Of a DNA stretch of 64,000 bases, positions 55,465 through 64,000 are shown piece by piece (position 1 is the first letter of the stretch; every line of letters starts with the position of its first letter). The notes under the pieces were generated by a model, which was given only the letters and a program-made list of their open reading frames with translations, was not told where the DNA came from and searched no databases. Origin of the DNA: Gremmenia infestans (Eukaryota > Ascomycota > Leotiomycetes > Helotiales > Hamatocanthoscyphaceae); assembly GCA_032629725.1 (NCBI GenBank), contig JAFEVB010000007.1, forward strand, positions 1,736,001-1,800,000, given 5' to 3'. The position numbers were made by a program, and so were the translations under genes.

Positions 55465-57424
55465 GGTGTTATTGGTTGCAAGTTATCTTTGGTGTATTTA
55501 AAGAGCAGCGCGCAGACATCCAAGGGAGTTGATGGTTGAATCAGTTCAAATATTCCCCAATTCATGTGGGTTGTTCTTGCATTTGTGTTTTATACTTGGG
55601 TGCGTGGGTGCGTGGAAAGCGTGGGTCCTAAAAAGGCGGCTTTTGAGCTGCAAGAAAAAGTGAATTGTTATTTGTTTATTGTATTTGTTATTGTATTTGT
55701 ACTCACCCTCCCTTACCTCTTTCCCTCTCTTCCCCGCAAACCCAAGCAATGTCTCGGCTCAACAGCCTCGTCCTGTACTGCATGCAGTCCCTCTCTCTCT
55801 CTCTCACCGATCCAACAAAAGGCCGCTGATCGTAATACGTAATGGGAAAACCGTACTTGCTTTTTCCCTGGCTACTGCATAAGGCGTCGGGTGATTGCGT
55901 GAGCCAGCTTCCTCTCTCGTCCTGGTCTTTCACTTGAGCTCATGGGCGTCATCATGCAAACCATCTGAACTATCTGAACTATCAGAGAGAGTGCACGTTC
56001 TGCATTTCACCTGCATTTTCGATGCATGCAGGCCTCACTCATAAGCAGGGTCCTGACAAGGCAAGCCTGGTGGCTGCGGTAGGGCTTGAAAGGGCTTGAC
56101 GAAGACGCATCGGGTTTAGTCTGCGCAAGGTACGATACGCTGTACCCGCCCCATTGGTTCGATTCTGCCACTAGCTCCGTGATTGGCTCTTTCGTGCATG
56201 TTGCACAACGCTAACGCTACCTACTGCATCGACCAATGGGTATGGGTATCCGGGAATGGAGATCTGTGCCCATACTGTATCCGTCTGTGTTTTCCATTCC
56301 GCACTCCGTTTCCCTGTCAGGTCAGATCGTTGTTTTGTTGTGTTATGTTGTCAGGTCGTCATCCCTGTCGTTGCTTGGCGGGGAACTGGACTGGCTGGGA
56401 ACAGGATCGTCGAGTCTGCGTCATCTTTTGGAGATTATTTGGCTTGTTGCCTTGACGTTCATGTGATTCAGGTCAACGGCCTCGGCCTCGGCCCTTCTGA
56501 AGGAAAGAATAGAAATGGACCGAGGAATGAAGTATCGCAAAAACATTCGTGTGTATTAACAGAAACGGAGATGCACGCATAGTACATTTCAGATCTGATC
56601 AAAAGAAGACATAAACATTACTTTAAGTTTCTTGCATGCTTGAACGTATGAATTTACTTACTTACTTTGGATGAGGCTCAAAAGTATGTTTTACTCGTTG
56701 GTCTTTTTACAGCCTTGGAGACTCACCTACTTTGTCTCTTCGGCATTATTATTACTGCCTTCTTAGCAGAACACGACAAGTCACAATTGCAGTACCGGCA
56801 TACTTCTCTATCCCTCAGATGATCTATTCAGCTCCTAAGGCATCTCTCGGTCAACTATAAGTTCATACTTGTACGAATGAAATTCGCATATAACATAGTA
56901 CAAAACAAAAACCCATACTTCCTGTCGTACTCATTACTTTCCCCACTCGTACTCCGTATTCAAATCCCCAAGACCGACTTCCGACCCATGAGTCGAGTCA
57001 TCCATCCGATGCCTTCTGACTACCTACCTAAGAACCCAAAATCCTTCAAACCAAACCGCGGGGTAAGGTAGTTTGAAGATCTGCTTTGACAAGCTTTTTG
57101 ATCTACGAGCACGGTCATGAGAACTTTGGTGGTTTTCCACCTGCGTTTTGGTTTAGTCACATTGCGGGGTGCATGAAAGGTGCGGGCCTGTCACAGCTAT
57201 AGATTTCCCCAGGGGTACATGCAAGATCGACAAGGAATCAAAACACATGATGGTGAGGATATGTATGTAATTCTGCATGAGCACGAGGTCATTAGCCAGT
57301 AAACTCTCGGATTCAATCATCTGACTCCCGGGATTTTGCATCTAATAGCTGGAACTCACTGCATCCAAACAAAATGATGATAATCACGTGACCATAAGCA
57401 CCTGACCCATCACCAGCTTAAAAC
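55465..57424. other. Gene-free region
   Basis: Two kilobases without coding sequence that I can support. CCAAT-like motifs occur near 56155 and 56235. It carries the glucanase promoter at its left end. Confidence 0.5.
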
Positions 57425-57791
57425 TCAGCGCGCTTGAGACGATGAAGAAGCAGCTTCTTGCTCCTTTGCCTTTTCTTTTTCCTGAGCGATCGTCCACTGC
57501 TGCTCATCCTTGATACGTTCTTGAATAATCGATGGATTCAAGAAAGGCTGCGCAAATGCTTCATGAGTTATCTCGACAACTATAGGTACAGTACGCTTGA
57601 GTAAGTAGTATGATCTGATACATCAGCTATACTGGGGATGTATAATATCATATATACCTACCCGTCACGTGAGATCTTTTAATAGCAATTTTAACTTCGT
57701 CTTTTGACGGTGGCGCTTGGGTGTAGGAGTCGTTATATGGTTCGGATGGAGGCGCGCGGAGCGGGCCTTTGATTAGCGGTCTCTTGGACAT
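57425..57791 (-). CDS. Small 94-residue protein with charged helical C-terminus
   Basis: Two exons, 57791-57662 and 57579-57425 (82-nt intron, donor GTAGGT, acceptor TATAG, phase 1). It starts MSKRPLIKGPLRAPPSEPYN and passes through DEVKIAIKRSHVT joined to VVEITHEAFAQPFLNPSIIQ. It ends in a Glu/Lys/Gln-rich helix (EQQWTIAQEKEKAKEQEAAS). There is no signal peptide or membrane segment. The joined reading, with a single consistent phase and an ordered change from a proline-rich start to a charged helix, argues for a real gene. I do not recognise the family. It is divergently arranged with the Leu3-like regulator. Confidence 0.6.
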
Positions 57792-58373
57792 TGTGGTTGC
57801 TATGCGATGTTGTGGTTTAGGGTTGGTATTGGGTATTGGGTGGAAGCAATAATGCCACTGATAAGGTTCACTGCTTTGGTTGGATCTGCTTAATGAGGTA
57901 TATAGGGTCAATTTGTGTAATTGTGGCGATTAAGAGAATGAGAGAATACGCACCAGGCTGTGGGAAAGCCGAAAGCGTTCATTCAGATTCTATGGAAAGC
58001 CTCATGCCTCTGTTTTGGACTGCAACATTATTGAGGCCTGTGCCTTGACTAGCCAATATAATTCTATTGAAGAGTGTGAATAAGAAAGTAAGATGTCCAC
58101 AGTTCAGACATTGATAAGTGAAAGAAAGTGGAGGTGGAGAGTTTAGCAGTGATGACTAATCTGTGGAGAAGCTTTAGCACCAACCCTCTACTTAGAAGAG
58201 CTCTCCTAGAGACAATTTACTACTCGACGACCCCGCGCTCCGTCTATCGGACGACAATTCAACTCTCGCCACCCTCTTACACGCCCAGCTCCATTTGTCG
58301 GTCGTTGGTAACTTGCCATTGGAGGCACTCGGCTCGGCATCTATCATCGCGTCTTCCATTCTTCGGCACCGCC
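57792..58373. other. Divergent promoter and 5' leader of the Leu3-like gene
   Basis: Shared upstream region. An in-frame ATG at 58152 would extend the transcription factor by 74 residues rich in Arg and Ser; I consider this leader. Confidence 0.5.
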
Positions 58374-60851
58374 ATGGACGGTCAAGGGTCCATGATCCGC
58401 GGGGTTACAAGCCCAACCACCAGCGCGCGACCTGGTACAGCCAATTCTACCAAGAGGAAGAGGAGCGGACTCGACTTTGAGAGCAGTCCGGGTACTGGAG
58501 GCGAGGCAGATGATGATGGGCTTGAGCGTCACACACCACGACAACCAGGCGTCAAGAGAGCTTGCAATGAGTGTCGACAGCAAAAGGTGAGTCACGGCGC
58601 ATTTATACCTATACCATTCAGTCGCAACTCCAACTCAACTTCATCTGTTGGAACAAGATGACTAATTTTCCGTCTACAGCTCAAATGCGACGTCCAACAA
58701 GACCCCTTCCACGCATGCGGCCGCTGTACTCGATTGAAGTTGACATGCAAAATCGACCACCATTTCAAAAGAGTTGGCAAGCGCAGCAAGCATGCGGAAA
58801 TGGAGCGAACAATCGAGACGTATAAGGCCGAGTTGCAGAGGGCGCAGTCTCAGGGGTATGTCCTTGAACACGATGAGTTGCAATCGCCAATTGCGAACAA
58901 TGGGGTGTATTCGACAAATACTCAGTCATACATGGGTTCCGACGAAGCTGTCTCTTCACTCCTCACTCTCAAGCAGGGTGGCGGTTCATATGGTATGCGA
59001 CCTCAGATCGTACGAGAGTTGGAGGGTGTGGGCTTGACTGAAGAAGCTATCAACCATCTCTTCAATGAATTTTGGAATTGCTATCACCCTTACCTACCCT
59101 TCCTGAACCCGGCTCAGTCCCCCGATCAATACTATCAGCAACATCCACTTCTGTTCTGGGTTATCATTGTTGTTGCAGCTCGACGCTACACTGCAGACCC
59201 CAGCTTGTTGACAGCATTGTCGGCTCCTTTGAGCAGGCTACTCTGGTCCACTATTGGCGAAGTTCCCAGCACTCACTACGTCGTCAAGGCGCTATGTTTA
59301 CTTTGTACATGGTCTCTCCCAACGAGTACTACATCTACAGACCCGAGTCATATCCTTGGTGGTGTCATGATGAAAACTGCCACTGGCATCGGTCTCCATC
59401 GCCCCAACCATACCCAAGACTTCTCGCGGGTGTCCGTTGACTTGAATAAAGAACAGTTGCATGACAGGGTTGTTACCTGGGCTGTCTGTAATATTGTAGC
59501 TCAGAATCTCGGTACAGGCTATGGCCAACCCGCTTCTACTCTGTATGATTGGACTCTAGCAGTCAGACCTGGCGAGAACGGCCCTTTCAAATTGTCAGCT
59601 GAGCTCGAAGCGCGTCTTCAAATCGAGCGTTTCTGTGACAAAGTTTCAAAGGAGATGTACAGCAATTCTACCGATCCTCGTGGCGTTGCAGGCGATGAGC
59701 TGAGAGCAACGTTGACTCGGGTCTATCGCCGTGAATATAGCGAGCTTTATGCCGCCATTATGTCACAAGCAGAGCTGTCACCAATTGTCAAGCTCTATCT
59801 CACGGCTGCTGGTTTACATCTCCGGCTGTCAGCTTTCTTCGATTCATCTACAACTCAAGGATATATGGATGACCTTATGGGACTTTGGCGCGCTGCCAAC
59901 GCTTTCCTGGAAGTTGTCTTTGATCTTGAAACGAGCTCGTTTGACATGGATGGAAGAAGCCCTCTACGCTATGCTACTAACTACATCCTCCAGATGATCA
60001 TCGCCGCCTGTTTTACCCTTCTAAAGCACCTCAGCTCCTTCTTCGCTAGCGAAATAGACTTTAACCAAGGCAGACAACTCTTCCATCGCACCATACAAGC
60101 TATCCGCAGCATGTCGATCATCAATAACGACTTGCCATGGAGGCTCGCTGAGCTCATGGTTCAGATGTACAATGGCGCCCGCGTCGAATCCCGCAAGAAT
60201 AGCAATAACGGCGTCGATTCCAGAACAATCGTTGACGACAGTCTTCAGCTTAAGGTCCGCTGCCGTATGAGCATGAGTCTAATGTTTGATTCTATCTGGC
60301 GTTGGCGTGAAGAGTTCCAGGCTCAAGGTCGCGGTAACCTCGAAGGTCAGCATATAAGACGTCCATTGTGCGGTTTCTCGTTGTTTGCTTTGCTTCGTCC
60401 AAGGTTTGAAAATTGCGATTCAACTGTATCTGACCAAGGAGCTTTGCCTACCTTTGCGTCATCGAATTCTCGTTCTTCATTGTCTACCAACTCGGTTATT
60501 GATGGTGATGGCCAGGTGCCTAAGCTCATGACTTCAAACTGTGTATTTCAAGACCAAGAAGTTGTCTTCTACAAGGGTTCTGCGTCCCCTTCAAAGTCGC
60601 TCAACCAAGATCAAGATCAGGACATGTTCTCTTGCAAGGGCAAGGGCAAGGACAAGGACAAGGTCCCTGATCGTACACAAGACGAGTATCAATCTCCCAA
60701 ATCACGCTCATGCATCTACGAATGCAGCTATGCAGAGGCGTCGGGCTTTCCAACCCCCGCCCCCATGAACGCTTTTGATTTCAGCAGCAGCGCAGATGAT
60801 TACACCGCTCTCTTTCAACAGTCCTTCCGTCCTTTCGATCACATGCAATGA
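58374..60851 (+). CDS. Leu3-type Zn2Cys6 transcription factor, 3' end unresolved
   Basis: Exons 58374-58586 and 58680-60851 (93-nt intron, donor GTGAGT, acceptor TACAG, phase 0) give 794 residues. The intron splits the zinc cluster: KRACNECRQQK joins LKCDVQQDPFHACGRCTRLK, so C64-x2-C67-x6-C74-x9-C84-x2-C87-x6-C94. The longer third spacing and the following HHFKRVGKRSKHAEMERTIE are characteristic of the Leu3 group, in which Leu3 itself controls branched-chain amino acid genes in response to alpha-isopropylmalate. A fungal_trans-like middle region follows (FWNCYHPYLPFLNPAQSPDQ; VKALCLLCTWSLP; HILGGVMMKTATGIGLHRPN). After residue ~600 the sequence turns low-complexity (NQDQDQDMFS; KGKGKDKDK) and stops at 60851. 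A conserved-looking tail lies 180 nt or more beyond the stop in the same frame, so the true end may be at 61271. Confidence 0.82.
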
Positions 60852-61271
60852 CTTGACTTCTCCGATCAAGAACAGAGTCAAAATCAAAAGCAAGAATTTG
60901 ATAGAAGAAAAAGCAGACGCGCACAAGAACCAACTCGCTAATAAGTCAAAGCAGCTCTCAAAAATCCCACAAACCCAGACTCAACAACCGACTCCTCAGC
61001 CTCCTCAACACACCAACTCGAAAGCACGCTCATGCCTCCTTCGTCGCACCAAATCTCGTCGCATCTCATGGGTGGAACTGGGTCAATCACGCCGAACAGT
61101 AATAACGGTTTGGCGAGTGGCAATAGTGGACTTCCGAGTAGTGGTATGGGGGGTGTGTATAACGAGAGTAATTACGAGGTTTTCGATCCCTTGAATTGGA
61201 TGTTGGATGGCTTGGTGGATTTCCCGTACTCTTATGCTGCTGTGCAGGGTTTAGAGGGGGGGATGAACTGA
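60852..61271 (+). other. Probable detached C-terminal tail of the Leu3-like gene
   Basis: From 61032 the same frame as the upstream gene is open and reads MPPSSHQISSHLMGGTGSIT and further on FDPLNWMLDGLVDFPYSYAA with VQGLEGGMN. This looks like folded, selected protein and resembles the ends of Leu3-type regulators. Between 60849 and 61031 the frame holds one TGA and a TAATAA pair. A missed intron (no strong donor found), a frameshift in this repetitive stretch, or genuine loss are the options. Confidence 0.5.
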
Positions 61272-61636
61272 AGAATTACAGTACGACACTCTACACCGCT
61301 CGACTCGACTCAACTACCACTACAGTACAATACTTTGCTTGATATATGACCTTCTAGCTTTTGGCTTTTCTTTGTTTATTTTGTTTTGCTCGGGTTGATG
61401 GTGTGTTGGAGTTTTGCATTGACGGGTAGGATTTACAGGTGTGTTTGGCTGGGCTAGGAATGATGGAGTTGGGATATGACATAGGGGCATTTGCTGGACT
61501 GGAATAAATTGGCTTGCTGTTCTATTCATTTGTTAATTTGCACTACATATGCACATGCACATATGGAAGTTGAAGTGGAAAGGAAAAGGAAATGGAATTG
61601 GAAATGGAAATGGAAGAATGTGTTGATGTGTTTTTT

Positions 61637-61662
61637 ATCTTCTTCTTCTTCTTCTTCTTCTT
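61637..61662. repeat. (TTC)n microsatellite
   Basis: Uninterrupted TTC trinucleotides, about eight copies. Confidence 0.85.
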
Positions 61663-61720
61663 TCGTATAATTTTCTTGATGGAGTGGAACGAATTGGAAA
61701 TAAAAACTTATTGTACGTAT

Positions 61721-61770
61721 GCAGAGCAGAGCAGAGCAGAGCAGAGCAGAGCAGAGCAGAGCAGAGCAGA
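61721..61770. repeat. (GCAGA)10 pentanucleotide microsatellite
   Basis: Ten perfect copies of GCAGA, 50 nt, about 450 nt downstream of the Leu3-like gene's tail. It is likely polymorphic between strains. Confidence 0.95.
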
Positions 61771-62316
61771 ATACCCCACCTTACCTTATACCTGCCTTTA
61801 GTCGGCGGGAATGAGGAAGTAATGAATTTTACTTGCTGTCTTGTTTGCTCTTGTTTGTTTGTATTTGTGCGTGCGACGTGCGATGTACGATGTACGTTTA
61901 ATATGTGGATGGATGAGAAGAGATATAAACAAGCAGATATTTAAAAATCAGAGAGGAAATAAAAAGAAATGAAATAAATTAATCAGATGAGATGAGATGA
62001 GGTTAGATGAGATGGAATGGAATAGGATTCTGGAGGTGGAGGGATTTAAGCGCTGGGAATGAAGGAAGGAAGTGGCTGAGGGAGGCGCTTGCTGGAGTAT
62101 TTAGATTTAGATATAGGAATAGGAATAGGAATAGGATTACTATACAAATAAATAATAAATAAATGCCGTTTTCTTTTCTTTTCGTTTCGTATGGTAGGTA
62201 GGTATAATATGGTATGGTATTCAGTGATGTGATGTGATGTGATGTATATAGTGTGCGTGCATGTGCTTTGGATCTTATTGTTGAGGTTTAAGCTGAGTGG
62301 GGGGTTTGGGCTTGAG

Positions 62317-62410
62317 CTCGAGGGTGAAGTGGGGGAGGTGGATGGGGAGGAGGAAAGGGGGAGAAAGGGGAGAAGGAAAGGGAGGGGGGGAGGGGAGGGG
62401 AGGGGAAAGG
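62317..62410 (+). repeat. G-rich purine tract with many GGGG runs
   Basis: A run of about 95 nt almost wholly of G and A, with repeated GGGG blocks separated by one to five bases, including three GGGGA units at 62389-62405. The pattern is compatible with G-quadruplex or triplex formation. Confidence 0.7.
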
Positions 62411-64000
62411 ACTTCGTGGACATGCATTGTTCGGTGGTTAGTTGGGTATTTGGGTAATTGGTTGGCGGGCGGGTTCGGGTGGGGATGGGGATGTAGGGAG
62501 GTGGTGGAAGTGAAAGTGTTTCTAAGGCTTGCATGCCTAGAAATACTGGTGGATCTAGGATGGTGCTGTGATGTTCTGTTTTTTGGGTAATTGGGTAAAT
62601 GGGGTGGAGAGAGAGGGAAGAGGAGGGAATAGGAGAGGAGAGGATTGCTTTTTCTGAGATCCTGGTTTTGTGATTACTTCCTTGTATGTTGTGTTTGCTT
62701 TCGGTTGGGGTTCACAAAGAGAGGACAGGGGTCTAGGCTTTTTAACTATCAGCGAGCGAGCAAGTGCTTTTGCAAAGATGGTTGGAAACGGATTTTCCTA
62801 TTCTAGTTTCTTGCTGTGGAGAGTTCCGGCGTAGGGTAGTTACTGTTGTTTTCGCTTTATGTTGGTGTTTGCTTGCTATGTATGCATGCGCTTTTGCTCG
62901 TTTCGGGGAAATGGTACTGTAGAAGTTCAGATTAAGATTCTGTAATCGTCAGTGGCATTTTCGATGAGAGTAGGAGAGAGAAAGATGGTTTGGGTAAGTG
63001 GCCCTGTGTGTGTGAATTAGTTGGAGGAGAACGGAATGGGTGGTTTGGAGATTGCTAGATTCGCGTTCATGCTGCTGTGGCTTATACATGAATTTCCGGA
63101 TTGTTTAATATTGGAGCGGGGAGCTTGGAGTCATTCTACTGTCGGTGTTTTGCGAAGAAGACGGTATATGGATGTCTGCTCTTGATTGCGTTGCGCTGCG
63201 ATGGCGAAGGTGTTGCTATTCCAGTCGTTTGGGGCGTGTTTCTGCAAAAGGCATCTCGGCGGGGTATCGAGTTCTGTTTGTAAATTGGAAGGGAAATCAA
63301 GGGTTGCCCGTGAGGTAAGGACAGAGGAAAGGGCTTGCTTTTCGTGCTGTTCTGGTTGGTGTACTTAAGCGTCTGCTTTGGCTCGTTTCTGAAGAGAAGA
63401 GTTTTGAGCTTTTAGATTGTCAGCTCTTGCATATAAACATAGCAGCAAGGCCTCACTCTGGATTTGTTTTCTGTCTAGGCAACGTTCTTTGTGTTTCGAG
63501 TCTGCGTACGCTGTGGGAGTTTGAACAGTGGAGAATTCCAAAAGTGGCTGTCTTCTGGATGGATTGTCTTGTTGGGTACTCTTCGGCCCAGCTTGCAGCT
63601 TGGGGTCACAATTTGTGATCTTGAAATTTTCATTTCCTATGCGGAGGGGTGCGAAAGTGTCTTTTCTTGCTTGCCTATCATCCGTTTGGCTCTGACGAAG
63701 GGTCGTATGCGCAACCAGGGGGGCGGATCCCTTCTTGGTTCATCTCATTCATCTGGATTGAAAATCCATTGTGGAGATAGCTGCTAGGTGTAATGGAGAT
63801 TGCGATCAGCTGCAGAGTTCGGGAGCTGAGGAATTGCAATTCCCCTTCCCATGCTGGTAGTCAGTGAATTAGGCCAGCTCTACCATCGCAAAGACTGGAT
63901 ATCAAATCGATCAAACTCTGCTCCTGTCGATAATCATCAGTAGCTGAACTTGATGAACAAGGGATCTTTCCCTTGCCTGGATCATTCCTCGCTCTCATTT

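Larger units (their letters stand above)
61272..64000. other. Gene-free, microsatellite-rich region
   Basis: No gene is supported through to the window end. It contains (TTC)n at 61637-61662, (GCAGA)10 at 61721-61770, AGGAAT repeats near 62114-62136, TGATG repeats near 62224-62246 and a G-rich strand at 62317-62410. The last kilobase is ordinary intergenic DNA and may be the leader or promoter of a gene beyond the window. Confidence 0.6.

Noticed and set aside
60775..61194. 139-codon ORF over the 3' end of the Leu3-like gene
   Set aside because: Alternative frame of low-complexity DNA; only its Gln/Pro-rich middle might reflect an ancestral frame of the regulator.
62046..62534. 162-codon Pro/Ser-rich ORF on the minus strand
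   Set aside because: Pure translation of the purine/pyrimidine repeats.
1..64000. tRNA, rRNA or CRISPR features
   Set aside because: I looked for tRNA B-box-like GGTTCRANNC with a matching A-box and for regularly spaced repeats and found none that hold up by eye; CRISPR is not expected in a fungal nucleus.

Overview
This is nuclear DNA of a filamentous ascomycete (Pezizomycotina; the gene families fit Leotiomycetes or a relative, but I cannot name a species). The grounds are monocistronic genes on both strands, short spliceosomal introns (mostly 50-200 nt, GTAAGT/GTATGT-like donors), two Zn2Cys6 transcription factors, a HET-domain gene, a 2EXR fragment, a fungal NHA-type antiporter and a Pex2-type peroxin. 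By hand-joining exons with consistent phase I could build spliced models for nine genes.

Layout. 1-1.1 kb: 3' part of a Chk1-type checkpoint kinase. 1.8-9 kb: a worn accessory block holding a TPR protein that stops inside its repeat array, a HET-domain gene broken by reading-frame changes, a dead DUF1304 membrane-protein gene, a short Gly/Asn-rich ORF, a relic of a pogo/Fot1-type transposase and two diverged copies of a short repeat. 9.6-29.8 kb: mostly intact genes, namely a SprT-like metalloprotease, an F-box protein with a WD-like C-terminus, a 1224-residue serine-rich protein with two C-terminal membrane helices, a 2EXR fragment, a DUF155/Rmd1-type protein, importin-11/Kap120, and two neighbouring unknown genes that seem to share a repeated module.

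30-39 kb: an accessory stretch with a dead MDR-type quinone oxidoreductase, a six-exon Zn2Cys6 regulator and a short-chain dehydrogenase. 39-44 kb: peroxin Pex2, a 91-bp direct repeat pair, a Na+/H+ antiporter and a tiny cysteine-rich protein. 45.3-48.3 kb: a large ankyrin-repeat pseudogene. 49.6-61.3 kb: an unknown 284-residue protein, an NAD(P)+ aldehyde dehydrogenase, a secreted GH5 exo-beta-1,3-glucanase, a 94-residue conserved-looking protein and a Leu3-type Zn2Cys6 regulator with an unresolved 3' end. 61.3-64 kb: gene-free, rich in microsatellites.

The housekeeping genes act in unrelated processes and form no pathway. The accessory parts share one theme: several families linked in fungi to non-self recognition or NLR-like signalling (TPR array, HET, ankyrin, 2EXR) are present mainly as broken copies, next to transposon debris. 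The best candidates for something undescribed are the paired module-sharing genes at 27.5-29.8 kb, the short Gly/Asn-rich ORF at 7.9 kb and the split 3' end of the Leu3-like gene.
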